Part shown: positions 49,274 through 57,278 of the stretch, piece by piece
Layout of the letters: every line of letters starts with the position of its first letter
Position numbering within the stretch: position 1 is the first letter of the stretch
Assembly: GCF_042685645.1 (NCBI RefSeq)
Contig: NZ_JBHUNX010000001.1
Coordinates: 3,720,001-3,784,000 of the forward strand
From: Salininema proteolyticum
Lineage (GTDB): Bacteria > Actinomycetota > Actinomycetes > Mycobacteriales > Micromonosporaceae
Reading direction: 5' to 3'
Length of the DNA: 64,000 nucleotides
The notes under the pieces: generated by a model
The model's database searches: none
Told to the model about the DNA's origin: nothing
Seen by the model: the letters and a program-made list of their open reading frames with translations, nothing else
Translations under genes and position numbers: made by a program

Positions 49274-51388
49274 TCAAGTCGATAAGTTCAACGGCCGGGC
49301 GTCGAAGGCCTCGGTGATGAGGCTGACGGCCCGCTGCGTCTCGCTCGCGCTCGGCGCGGCGCCGGACGCCCCCCGGATCGGCCCCGGGGCATCGCCGCTA
49401 GGTGCTCCGCCCACGTTATCAGGCGGTGTCGAGCCTCGAGTGGGATTGCCTCCCTGCGGATTCGGCGCTTCCGGGCCGCTCTCCCACGGGGGCGCGGGCG
49501 GGGCCTCGTCCGGCATCGGCGCGTCGGCGACGGCGGCCGGAGGACCGGGCGGCGGAAGCGGAGCGGCGGCCTGCGGCGCGGCGCCGACCTCGCAGCGGAT
49601 CTTCCACGTGCCGCCCAGCACCTGGGCGAGAGACTCGAGGACGACGGTCTTGGCCGGGTCCTCGCTGACCTTCTGCGCCAGGAACGGGTTGTTGAACGAC
49701 AGCACCAGCTCTCCGCCGCCGACGTCGGCGACCGTGGCCTCCTGGAGCTGGAAGGCGGTGACGCGCTTGCGGCTCTTGACCGCCTGCATGATCCTGTCCC
49801 ACTGGCGGCGAACGGCGGCCACGTCCGCGCTGGGCTCGGGAGTGGTGGCCACGGGCGGAGCCTCGACGGGGGCGGGCTCGGCCGGAGGAGGCGGATCCCC
49901 GGCGGGCTCACCGGCCGTCGCCGGCGTGTTCCAGCCATCGTCGGGCTCGGGAGCGACGGGGCTCTCGGCCGGCGGGTCCTCCGGGGCGGCCGGAGCGGAC
50001 TCAGGCTGAACGGACGGGGTCGGGGCGGGCGCCTCCGCGACCGGAGCGGCCCGGTCCGCAGAAGGAACGGTGGGAGCGGCCGCCGGCGGAGCCGCGTTCG
50101 ACGCGGCGGGCGCTGGCTGGACCGACGGCTTCGCCGGCACGGGCGGGGCCGAAGGGGCAGCGGGGGCGCGCTGGGAAGACGGGGCCGCCGGAACGGACGC
50201 CGGAGCGGCGGACGGCGCGTAGGCCGCCGCCGGACCGCGCGACTCGACCGTCTCGATCCGCTGCAACAGGCTCGCCATGGTGTCCTCGCTGCCGGGCAGA
50301 ACCGCACGTGCGCAGGCGATCTCCAACAGCAGCCTCGGGGCGGTGGCCCCGCGCATCTTGGCGATCCCCTCGGCCACGACCTCGGCCATGCGCGTCAAGG
50401 TCGCCATCCCCAGGCGCGTCGCCTGGGACTTCATCCGAGTCAACTGCTCGGACGGGGCCTGGACGAGGCCGTGCTTCTCCGCGTCGGGCACCTGGGTGAG
50501 GACGATCAGGTCCCTCAGGCGCTCCAACAGGTCCTGCGCGTAACGGCGGGCGTCGTGCCCGGCGTCCACCACGCGCTCGACCACGCCCATGACGGCCGCG
50601 CCGTCGCTGTCAGCGAACGCCTCGCACATGTCGTCGATGAGCGCCGCGTCGCTCACGCCCAGCAGGTCGGCGGCGAGCCGGTAGGTGACGCCCTCCGGCC
50701 CCGCGCCCGCGATGAGCTGGTCGAGGATCGACAGGGTGTCGCGCGCCGAACCGCCGCCGGCCCGCACGACCAGCGGGAAGGAGTCCTCGGAGACCGTCAC
50801 GTCTTCTTCGGAGCAGAGGCGCTCGCACAGCTCCTTCATCGTCGGGGGCGCGATGAGGCGGAACGGGTAGTGGTGGGTGCGCGACCGGATGGTGGGGAGG
50901 ACCTTCTCCGGCTCGGTGGTCGCGAAGATGAAGACGACGTACTCCGGCGGCTCCTCGACGAGCTTGAGCAGGGCGTTGAAGCCCGCCGCCGTGACCATGT
51001 GGGCCTCGTCGATGATGTAGATCTTGTAGCGCGACTCGGCCGGGGCGAAGACGGCCCTCTCGCGCAGTTCGCGGGCGTCCTCGACGCCGCCGTGGCTGGC
51101 CGCGTCGATCTCGATGACGTCGACCGAGCCCGGGCCGCCCGTGGCGAGGGCCCGGCAGGAGCGGCACTCGCCGCACGGGTTCGCCGTCGGCCCGTTCTCG
51201 CAGTTGAGCGAGCGGGCGAGGATGCGGGCCGAGGAGGTCTTGCCGCAGCCGCGCGGGCCGGAGAAGAGGAAGGCGTGGTTGAGCCGGCCGTTGTCGAGCG
51301 CGTTCATGAGCGGCTCGGTCACATGCTCCTGTCCGACCACCTCGGCGAAGGTCTGCGGCCGGTACTTGCGGTACAGGGCCAGTGCCAC
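49274..51388 (-). CDS. dnaX: DNA polymerase III subunit gamma/tau
   Basis: The 704-residue clamp-loader ATPase begins VALALYRKYRPQTFAEVVGQ. Walker A is FSGPRGCGKTSSARI (about 44-58), the zinc module has CGECRSC, Walker B is IYIIDEAHM, and the SRC-type arginine finger region follows. Domain III ends near residue 360; a 150-residue Pro/Ala-rich linker and a tau-like C-terminal domain (about 540-704) follow. GTG 51388 has GAGAGGAG upstream and is preferred to a longer frame at 51427. It heads the operon with ybaB and recR. Confidence 0.95.
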   Translation of the reverse strand: MALALYRKYRPQTFAEVVGQEHVTEPLMNALDNGRLNHAFLFSGPRGCGKTSSARILARSLNCENGPTANPCGECRSCRALATGGPGSVDVIEIDAASHGGVEDARELRERAVFAPAESRYKIYIIDEAHMVTAAGFNALLKLVEEPPEYVVFIFATTEPEKVLPTIRSRTHHYPFRLIAPPTMKELCERLCSEEDVTVSEDSFPLVVRAGGGSARDTLSILDQLIAGAGPEGVTYRLAADLLGVSDAALIDDMCEAFADSDGAAVMGVVERVVDAGHDARRYAQDLLERLRDLIVLTQVPDAEKHGLVQAPSEQLTRMKSQATRLGMATLTRMAEVVAEGIAKMRGATAPRLLLEIACARAVLPGSEDTMASLLQRIETVESRGPAAAYAPSAAPASVPAAPSSQRAPAAPSAPPVPAKPSVQPAPAASNAAPPAAAPTVPSADRAAPVAEAPAPTPSVQPESAPAAPEDPPAESPVAPEPDDGWNTPATAGEPAGDPPPPAEPAPVEAPPVATTPEPSADVAAVRRQWDRIMQAVKSRKRVTAFQLQEATVADVGGGELVLSFNNPFLAQKVSEDPAKTVVLESLAQVLGGTWKIRCEVGAAPQAAAPLPPPGPPAAVADAPMPDEAPPAPPWESGPEAPNPQGGNPTRGSTPPDNVGGAPSGDAPGPIRGASGAAPSASETQRAVSLITEAFDARPLNLST

Positions 51389-51599
51389 GTGTCTCTCCTC
51401 TCGGCCGTCGGGGTCCCCACCTAGCAACTTTACGGGGAGGCCCCGACAGCGCGCAGGCAGTGGGGCTGTGTTTCACCTCAACCGCCCGAAAGGGCGTCTT
51501 CGGCCGGGTAGGGGGCCTCTTTCTCCGGGCGCCCAGTCGGCGCCGCGGCCCGGCATTGTCGACGCGGCCGGAGTAGTAACGGGGCCCGGCGCCCCGCTA

Positions 51600-51629
51600 T
51601 TGACTGCCGGCCCGCGCGTCGCCCATACT
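51600..51629 (+). promoter_or_regulatory. Promoter of the fatty-acid-hydroxylase family gene
   Basis: TTGACT and CATACT are 18 bases apart; transcription would begin near 51636. Confidence 0.7.
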
Positions 51630-51684
51630 GAGCGGTAACCACGTTTGTCCAGACTTGCACATGCCGATGCGGAGCTCAGTGCCC

Positions 51685-52548
51685 ATGATCGACGCGACCC
51701 TCTACGCCATCCCGTTCTTCCTGCTGTTCATCCTGGTCGAGGCCCTCTCGTTCAAGTTCAAGCCCGACGAGGACCAGGTCGGCTACAGCGCCAAGGACTC
51801 CACCACCTCGCTGACCATGGGGGCGGGCTACGCCGTCGTCATGTTCGGCTGGAAGTTCGTCGTCGTGGTCGTCTACGCCGCCGCCTTCTCGCTCTCCCCC
51901 TTCGAACTCAGCCCTGCCAACCCGCTCACCTGGGTCCTGCTGTTCTTCATGGACGACTTCGTCTACTACTGGTACCACCGCACGCACCACCGCGTCCGCG
52001 TCCTGTGGGCCAGCCACGTCGTCCACCACTCCAGCGAGTACTTCAACTTCACCACCGCGCTGCGCCAGCCGTGGACGGCGCTGACGTCCATGCCCTTCTG
52101 GATCCCCCTGGCCCTGGCCGGAATCCCGCCGTGGATGATCCTCCTGCAGCAGTCGCTGAACCTCATCTACCAGTTCTTCGTCCACACCGAGCGCGTCGAC
52201 AAGCTGTGGCGGCCGCTGGAGTTCACCCTCAACACTCCCTCCCACCACCGTTCCCACCACGGCAGCAACGAGAAGTACCTCGACTGCAACTACGGCGGCA
52301 TCCTCATAGTCTGGGACCGGATGTTCGGCTCCTTCGTCCCCGAGAGCTCCACGCCGACCTACGGGTTGACCACGAACATCCGCACCTTCAACCCCGTCAA
52401 GGTCGCCTTCCACGAGTACGCCTCGATCGGGCGGGACGTGAAGGGCGGCGGCACCTGGCGCGAGCGCCTCGGATACGTCTTCGGCCCGCCCGGATGGAAG
52501 CCCACGGAGGAGTCTCCGGAGCCCGGGCGGACCGAAGCCGGGGTGTGA
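51685..52548 (+). CDS. Sterol desaturase / fatty acid hydroxylase family membrane enzyme
   Basis: The 287-residue di-iron oxygenase has four transmembrane helices and all histidine clusters of the family: HRTHH (residues about 98-102), HVVHHSS, HTER and HHRSHH, which together bind two irons. It probably hydroxylates or desaturates a lipid, such as a carotenoid, hopanoid or fatty acid. Starts at 51661, 51667, 51679 and 51685 are all in frame; GGAG at 51671-51674 favours 51685, and the mature fold begins soon after. It is a single gene with its own promoter. Confidence 0.9.
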   Translation: MIDATLYAIPFFLLFILVEALSFKFKPDEDQVGYSAKDSTTSLTMGAGYAVVMFGWKFVVVVVYAAAFSLSPFELSPANPLTWVLLFFMDDFVYYWYHRTHHRVRVLWASHVVHHSSEYFNFTTALRQPWTALTSMPFWIPLALAGIPPWMILLQQSLNLIYQFFVHTERVDKLWRPLEFTLNTPSHHRSHHGSNEKYLDCNYGGILIVWDRMFGSFVPESSTPTYGLTTNIRTFNPVKVAFHEYASIGRDVKGGGTWRERLGYVFGPPGWKPTEESPEPGRTEAGV

Positions 52549-52564
52549 AAGCCTCGGCGGAGCC

Positions 52565-53533
52565 CTACGCCGCTTCGTTCATGCGCCGCAACTGCTCCGG
52601 GGTGAGCTCCAGGTCGAGGGCGGCGATCGTCTCGTCCAGCTGCGCCACCGACGACGCCCCGACCAGGGGGACGATCGTCGCCTCCTGGCCCAGCAACCAA
52701 GCCAGGACGACCTGGTTGCGCGTAGCGTCGGCCTCCCGGGCGACCTCGTCCAGCACGGCCAGCCGCGCCGCCGTGCCCGGGTGGTCGTAGGCTCCTTCGA
52801 TCCCCTTGTCCGGGCTGGTGTAGGCCCCGGCCAGCAGCGAGCTGTAGGCGAGGAGGGCCATGCCCTCGGTGTGCGCCGTGAAGTCCAGGTCGGCCGGGGA
52901 GGCGTGGCGGTGCGCGGCGCTCTCCAGGGCGGCTCCGGGCCTCGGCTGGAGGTACGAGTAGCGCTTCTGCAGGAGGGAATAGCCCTCCACGCCCGCGTTC
53001 GCCGCCAGGCTCCGGGCGCGCTCCACCCGCCACGACTCGTGGTTGGCGGCGCCTACGACGCCGACTCGGCCCTCGGCCATGACGGCGCCGAAGCCCCGGA
53101 CGGTCTCCTCCAGCGGGGTCTCACGGTCGTCGCGGTGGGACCAGAGCACGTCTATGCGGTCGGTCCGCAGCCGCTCCAGGCTCTCCCCGACCGATTCGGC
53201 GATCCGCTCGGCACTGAGCGGCTCCGGGTCGTCGATCGTGCGGTCCCCGGGTGTGCGCGGGAGGTAGCCGACCTTGGTGCCCACCACCATGCGGTCGCGG
53301 ACTCCCCTGTCGGCCATCCACTCTCCCACCGTCCGCTCGCTCTCCCCGCCGTCGGCGCCCTCCAGCCAGAAGGCGTAGTTGTTGGACGAGTCGAGGAAGG
53401 TGCCGCCGGCCTCGGCGAAGCGGTCCAAGACGGCGAAGGAGGCGTCCCGGTCGATGAGGCTGCCGAAGCCGAGCGCGCCGAGGCAGAGGCGGGACGCGGA
53501 AATTCCCTTGGCCCCCAGTGTGATCCTGTCCAT
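52565..53533 (-). CDS. Aldo/keto reductase
   Basis: The 322-residue NADPH-dependent oxidoreductase has the catalytic tetrad D48, Y53, K87 and H133 and the (beta/alpha)8 barrel pattern from RITLGAKGISASRLCLGALG to VVLAWLLGQEATIVPLVGASS. It reduces aldehydes or ketones; substrate unknown. It is convergent with the hydroxylase gene. Its promoter carries a MerR-type operator (53563-53593), so the divergent MerR regulator at 53632 very likely controls it, perhaps in response to an electrophile. Confidence 0.93.
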   Translation of the reverse strand: MDRITLGAKGISASRLCLGALGFGSLIDRDASFAVLDRFAEAGGTFLDSSNNYAFWLEGADGGESERTVGEWMADRGVRDRMVVGTKVGYLPRTPGDRTIDDPEPLSAERIAESVGESLERLRTDRIDVLWSHRDDRETPLEETVRGFGAVMAEGRVGVVGAANHESWRVERARSLAANAGVEGYSLLQKRYSYLQPRPGAALESAAHRHASPADLDFTAHTEGMALLAYSSLLAGAYTSPDKGIEGAYDHPGTAARLAVLDEVAREADATRNQVVLAWLLGQEATIVPLVGASSVAQLDETIAALDLELTPEQLRRMNEAA

Positions 53534-53562
53534 GAAAGGTTCCTTTCAGTCGGTGTGTGGCC

Positions 53563-53593
53563 AGCGTAGGAGTTGGAGCGCACTCCAGCGCAA
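53563..53593 (-). promoter_or_regulatory. MerR-controlled promoter of the aldo/keto reductase gene
   Basis: On the minus strand TTGCGC (-35) and TACGCT (-10) are separated by 19 bases, the hallmark over-long spacer of MerR targets. The spacer contains the perfect dyad TGGAGTGCGCTCCA (53574-53587), which fits a MerR dimer that twists the DNA to activate. Confidence 0.85.
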
Positions 53594-53631
53594 GCCCGGA
53601 CCGCGAGAGGCGCGGACGATAGACTGCACCC

Positions 53632-54012
53632 ATGACCACGTCCCTCCCCGCGCGCGGCCTCTCCATCCGGGAGACCGCCGACCGCACCGGATTCACCGCC
53701 GACACGCTCCGGTACTACGAGAAAATCGGTCTGCTGCAAGGCATCGGGCGGACTTCGACGGGCCAGCGGCGGTTCTCAGAACACGACTTGTGGCTGCTGG
53801 AGATGTTGAAGTGCCTGCGGGACACGGGGATGCCCGTTGCCGAGATGAGGGAGTTCGCCGACCTGGTGCGGGCCGGGGACCAGACTGGGCCGGAGCGGGT
53901 GCGGCTCTTGGAAAGGCATCTGGCGTCGGTGGACCGGCTCCTCGCCGACTTGGCGGGTAAGAGGTCCCACATCACGCACAAGATCGACCACTACCGGACC
54001 CTGGACGGGTGA
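53632..54012 (+). CDS. MerR-family transcriptional regulator
   Basis: The 126-residue protein has the N-terminal winged helix (LSIRETADRTGFTADTLRYYEKIGLL, residues 10-35), the GQRRFSEHDLWLLEMLKCLR wing, and a coiled dimer helix ending IDHYRTLDG. There are no metal-binding cysteine pairs, so it belongs to the small-molecule or redox-type MerR proteins often encoded beside an aldo/keto reductase. TAGACT lies 6 bases before the ATG, so the transcript seems leaderless. It is divergent from the reductase gene it probably regulates. Confidence 0.92.
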   Translation: MTTSLPARGLSIRETADRTGFTADTLRYYEKIGLLQGIGRTSTGQRRFSEHDLWLLEMLKCLRDTGMPVAEMREFADLVRAGDQTGPERVRLLERHLASVDRLLADLAGKRSHITHKIDHYRTLDG

Positions 54013-54034
54013 CGGGGGCGGTCCTCGCTCGCCC

Positions 54035-54472
54035 TCAAAGCGCCACGAAGACGCAGGCCGCCACGTAGACGATCTGCTCCACCGCACGGCGCCCCAAGGG
54101 TGTGGCAGGCTTTCCGTTGAACTCCAAGCGCCGGCGGGCGGAGTATACGTTCGCCGGGAAGAGCGCGGCGAGAAGGAGGGCGAGGCAGACCGCCGCCGCG
54201 GTGCGGAGTCCGGGGATCCATAGCCCGGCGGCGCCGGCGAACTCCAGGATCCCGGCGATCACGACCAGGAGTTCGGGGCGAGGCAGGGCGGGAGGGACCA
54301 TGCGGGCCATCGACGCGCGGATGCCGGGGTGCAGCCGCGCGACGGCGGCGAAGACGAACATGAGGGCGAGCCCGGCGGAGAGCGCGCCCCGCCAGTCGTC
54401 GAACGCATCGACGCCCAGAAGCCCCGCGAGGCGGCTCAGGAGGGTGCCCAGGAAGAAGAGTGCGAGTGTCAT
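54035..54472 (-). CDS. DoxX-like membrane protein
   Basis: The 145-residue protein has four transmembrane helices and the DoxX-family pattern: an N-terminal helix, LALMFVFAAVARLHPG, LLVVIAGILEFAGAAGLWIPGLR and a last helix with ACVFVAL. AGGAG seven bases before ATG 54472 fixes the start; the longer frame from 54751 is not coding. DoxX-like proteins are of mixed function (redox, thiosulfate). It converges with the MerR gene. A TTGCGA-16-TAGACT promoter lies near 54505-54535 on the minus strand. Confidence 0.82.
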   Translation of the reverse strand: MTLALFFLGTLLSRLAGLLGVDAFDDWRGALSAGLALMFVFAAVARLHPGIRASMARMVPPALPRPELLVVIAGILEFAGAAGLWIPGLRTAAAVCLALLLAALFPANVYSARRRLEFNGKPATPLGRRAVEQIVYVAACVFVAL

Positions 54473-54709
54473 GGACGCTCCTATCTTGTCGGTGTCAAGT
54501 CTTGAGTCTATCGATCCGCCGCGACTTCGCAAGGAGACGACCGTCACCGATCGGGATTCCGGGCACCTCGGAGACCGGACGGATAGGGGAAGGGCGCTCG
54601 CGGCACTGCCTTCAAAGAGACCGCCCCCAATGGAACTGCCGCGAGGACGGGAGAGGCCGGGCCCCGCCGAGTGGGCCGTCTCTAACGGATCTCCACCGAG
54701 CAAAAAGGA

Positions 54710-54740
54710 AAGCCCGGGATTCTGAAAGAATCCCGGGCTT
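54710..54740 (-). terminator. Intrinsic terminator after tRNA-Thr
   Basis: A perfect 13-bp stem (AAGCCCGGGATTC) with a 5-base loop is followed on the minus strand by TTCCTTTTTG, a clear T tract. Confidence 0.9.
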
Positions 54741-54752
54741 GACCTGCTCACA

Positions 54753-54828
54753 TGGAGCCGCGTGACGGAATCGAACCGTCGACCTATTCATTACGAGTGA
54801 ATCGCTCTGCCGACTGAGCTAACGCGGC
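54753..54828 (-). tRNA. tRNA-Thr (anticodon CGT)
   Basis: A complete cloverleaf of 73 bases plus an encoded CCA. The acceptor stem GCCGCGT pairs with ACGCGGC, the D arm has GCTCAGTCGGCAGAGC, the anticodon loop is CTCGTAA (anticodon CGT, reads ACG) between ATTCA and TGAAT, and the T arm carries GGTTCGATTCC. Confidence 0.96.
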
Positions 54829-54830
54829 GA

Positions 54831-54917
54831 GGTCTCTCACGCACCCGCCAGAGCTCGCTTATCCTTGCTGCCTTCCGGCCCTGGGGAGGTTCACAAGATA
54901 ACGCCACGCGAGAGACA
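54831..54917 (-). ncRNA. ffs: Signal recognition particle RNA (4.5S type)
   Basis: The minus strand carries the universal SRP core: GTGAACCTCCCCAGG, GCCGGAAGGCAGCAAGG and GATAAGCGAGC, closed by GTCTCTCGCG pairing with GTGAGAGAC ends. It would bind Ffh to target membrane proteins. A TAGGCT -10 box at 54923-54928 on the minus strand fits a start at 54917. tRNA-Thr follows 2 bases later on the same strand, so the two are probably processed from one transcript. Confidence 0.88.
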
Positions 54918-55327
54918 TCAACAGCCTACCTCAGCCACGAGGCGAACCGCCAACGGGCCCCGAGTTGTTAGGCGCACTACACCCCGCAGGCCGCAGGGGC
55001 ATTCGGCGCCCGTCCGGGAACCCCGGAGTATTCGGCGTTCTAGGCCAGAGAGGCTGGGGGCATACGGCGCCCTTCCAACAACCCGATCTCGGCTGCCGGG
55101 TCGCACGCCGTCGCACGACCCGGCGTCTTGAACCGTCGGACGGAGCGCGCCGCTCGGCCCGATCGGGAGGCCCCGAGAAGCCGACGCCTCGCCGGACAGG
55201 AAGCGGCAAGTGCCCCGACCGGGAATTGCGCACCCCGTCCCCATCGGAAACCGGTCGGCGCGAAAGCCCCGCAAAGAGACCGGGCTCACGGCCGACCCCC
55301 CTTCCGAGTCGTCCTGCGGCAGTCGTG
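54918..55327. other. Intergenic stretch between the RNA genes
   Basis: No convincing gene. It contains the SRP RNA promoter at its left edge, three short GCATTCGGCGCC-like repeats near 55000, 55028 and 55060, and a TAGAAT -10 box for tRNA-Ser at 55328-55333. Confidence 0.5.
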
Positions 55328-55340
55328 TAGAATTCTTCGC

Positions 55341-55427
55341 GGAGGATTCGCATAGTGGCCTAGTGCGCTCGCTTGGAAAGCGGGTTGGGTGTTAAAGCCC
55401 TCAGGGGTTCGAATCCCCTATCCTCCG
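55341..55427 (+). tRNA. tRNA-Ser (anticodon GGA)
   Basis: An 87-base class II tRNA with a long variable arm. The acceptor stem GGAGGAT pairs with ATCCTCC, the anticodon loop is TTGGAAA (GGA, reads TCC), and the T arm has GGGGTTCGAATCCCC. The CCA end is not encoded. Confidence 0.96.
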
Positions 55428-55434
55428 CGGATAT

Positions 55435-55470
55435 GAAAACGCCGTCCGGTTCGCCGGGCGGCGTTTTCTC
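55435..55470 (+). terminator. Intrinsic terminator of tRNA-Ser
   Basis: A 15-bp stem (GAAAACGCCGTCCGG, one G-T pair) with a TTCG loop ends in TTTTC, 8 bases after the tRNA. Confidence 0.92.
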
Positions 55471-55494
55471 GTTCCCCGCACCGAAACCGGCCAG

Positions 55495-55523
55495 TTGACA
55501 CTGTCGCACCTACTTCCTATGCT
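55495..55523 (+). promoter_or_regulatory. Consensus promoter of dacB, leaderless
   Basis: TTGACA and TATGCT are exactly 17 bases apart. Only 6 bases separate the -10 box from the GTG at 55530, so the mRNA begins at or next to the start codon. Confidence 0.85.
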
Positions 55524-55529
55524 TACTCG

Positions 55530-57104
55530 GTGAAAAAGTCCCTTTTCAGCGCCCTGTCGCTCGGGACGGTCGGGGCCCTCGCCCTCGGAACCGTCACGGC
55601 CGCCACGGCTCAAGACACCGACGCCAATGCCCTCCAATCCACTCTCGACGAGATCCTCGCCGACCCACGCCTCGACGGATCCCAGACCTCCGTCATGGCC
55701 GAGAACCTCTCCACCGGCGAACTCCTCTACGACCGCAACGGAGGCGACCGTCTCCTGCCGGCCTCCAACCTGAAACTGTTCACCTCCGCCGCCGCCATGG
55801 ACCGCCTCGGCCCGGACCACCGCTTCACCACCGACCTCCTCCACACCGGGGCGATCGAGGGCGGCACCGTCGACGGCGACCTGTACCTCCGCGGCGAAGG
55901 CGACCCGACGGCGACCGCCGCCGACTACCGCGCCCTGGCCGCCGACCTGGCCGCCGCAGGCGTCACCGAGGTCGACGGCGACCTCGTAGCCGACGACACC
56001 GCCTTCGACCGCGAAGAGCTGGGCGCCGAATGGGCCTGGGGCGACCTCCAGTACTCCTACGGAGCGCCGGTCTCGGCGCTGAACCTCGCCGCCTACGAGA
56101 ACAACGACGCCGGCACCGTCCAGGTCACCGTGAAGCCCGGCGCCGAGGGAGAGGCCGCCGAGGTCGCTCTGAAGCCCGCCACGGACGCCCTGCGGATCGA
56201 GGGCGGTGTCACCACCGGCCCGTCCGGCGACGACACCGCGATCAGCGTGAACCGCGAGCTCGGCTCCGACACGATCACCGTCTCCGGCAGCATCCCGGCC
56301 GGCGGCGACGCCTACTCCGCCTCCCGGTCGGTCGACGACCCGACCGCCTACACCGCCGACGTGTTCGCCAAGGCGCTCGAAGCCGAGGGCATCACGGTGA
56401 AGGGCGACACGCGACTGCACGAGAAGACGCCCGGCGACGCCACCGCGGCTGCCGCGCACGAGTCCGCCCCGCTCAGCGACGTCCTGGTGACCTTCCTCAA
56501 GCTGTCCAAGAACAGCTACGCCGAACACCTGGTCAAGGCCCTCGGAAAGGACGCCTCGGGCCAGGGCACCTTCGCCTCCGGCACCGACGCCGTGGCCGCC
56601 TTCCTCAAGGAGCAGGGCCTCGACACCGACTCCTACCTCCAGGTCGACGGCTCCGGGCTCTCCAGGCTCGACCTGATCCCCTCGGCCGAGTTCATGAAGC
56701 TGCTCAAGGGCGTCCAGGACGAGCCGTGGTTCGACCAGTGGCAGTTCGCTCTGCCCATCGCCTGCGACTACGACCTCATGGAGGGCGGCACCCTGCGCTG
56801 GCGCATGTGCGGCACGCGCGCCGAGGAGAACGCCACGGCCAAGACCGGCACGATGAGCGGCGCCACCGCCCTGACCGGCTACACCACGGCCGCCAACGGC
56901 GACACGATCTCCTTCTCCATCATGCTGAACGACTACCTCGGCTACGCCCCCAAGGACATCGAGGACGCCATCGTCATCGCCCTGTCCGACATCGGGGCGG
57001 GCGACACGGCCTCGGCCCCGGAGCTGCGCTCCATGGCGACCGAGGAGGCCCCGGAGTACGAACTCGACATCGAGTGCACCTGGACCGAACCGGTCTCCTG
57101 CTGA
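55530..57104 (+). CDS. dacB: D-alanyl-D-alanine carboxypeptidase/endopeptidase (PBP4, class C)
   Basis: The 524-residue precursor has a Sec signal peptide (SALSLGTVGALALGTVTAATA) and a peptidase S13 domain. Active-site motifs are S79-x-x-K82 in PASNLKLF, S326-x-N328 in LSKNSYAEH and K438-T-G in TAKTGTM. Class C PBPs trim or cut peptidoglycan cross-links outside the membrane. Two C-terminal cysteines (IECTWTEPVSC) follow the domain and probably form a disulfide. It is leaderless and starts at GTG. A perfect 15-bp terminator follows. Confidence 0.94.
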   Translation: MKKSLFSALSLGTVGALALGTVTAATAQDTDANALQSTLDEILADPRLDGSQTSVMAENLSTGELLYDRNGGDRLLPASNLKLFTSAAAMDRLGPDHRFTTDLLHTGAIEGGTVDGDLYLRGEGDPTATAADYRALAADLAAAGVTEVDGDLVADDTAFDREELGAEWAWGDLQYSYGAPVSALNLAAYENNDAGTVQVTVKPGAEGEAAEVALKPATDALRIEGGVTTGPSGDDTAISVNRELGSDTITVSGSIPAGGDAYSASRSVDDPTAYTADVFAKALEAEGITVKGDTRLHEKTPGDATAAAAHESAPLSDVLVTFLKLSKNSYAEHLVKALGKDASGQGTFASGTDAVAAFLKEQGLDTDSYLQVDGSGLSRLDLIPSAEFMKLLKGVQDEPWFDQWQFALPIACDYDLMEGGTLRWRMCGTRAEENATAKTGTMSGATALTGYTTAANGDTISFSIMLNDYLGYAPKDIEDAIVIALSDIGAGDTASAPELRSMATEEAPEYELDIECTWTEPVSC

Positions 57105-57114
57105 ACCGTTGAGA

Positions 57115-57148
57115 GTCGCGGCCGGGAGGCGCTCCTCCCGGCCGCGAC
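57115..57148 (+). terminator. Terminator of dacB
   Basis: A perfect 15-bp stem (GTCGCGGCCGGGAGG) with a CGCT loop begins 10 bases after the stop. Confidence 0.88.
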
Positions 57149-57221
57149 GCCGTTCTGGGACTCCCAACCCGACCTCGGCGATGTTGGCCGCGCACAGGAG
57201 CGCTCAGGGCCGTTGGACGAT

Positions 57222-57255
57222 GAAAGGGGGCCCGCCGTACGGCGGGCCCCCTTTC
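57222..57255 (-). terminator. Terminator of the eccD-eccB unit
   Basis: A 34-base perfect palindrome of GAAAGGGGGCCCGCC type lies 23 bases after the eccB stop; T runs flank it on both strands. Confidence 0.88.
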
Positions 57256-57278
57256 ACGTTCTCAGACGGTCGCGGCCG

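Noticed and set aside
55401..57167. A 588-codon open frame on the minus strand opposite dacB
   Set aside because: It is the antisense shadow of a GC-rich gene: Gly/Val/Arg-rich, no motifs, no ribosome site, while the plus strand has all PBP4 motifs.
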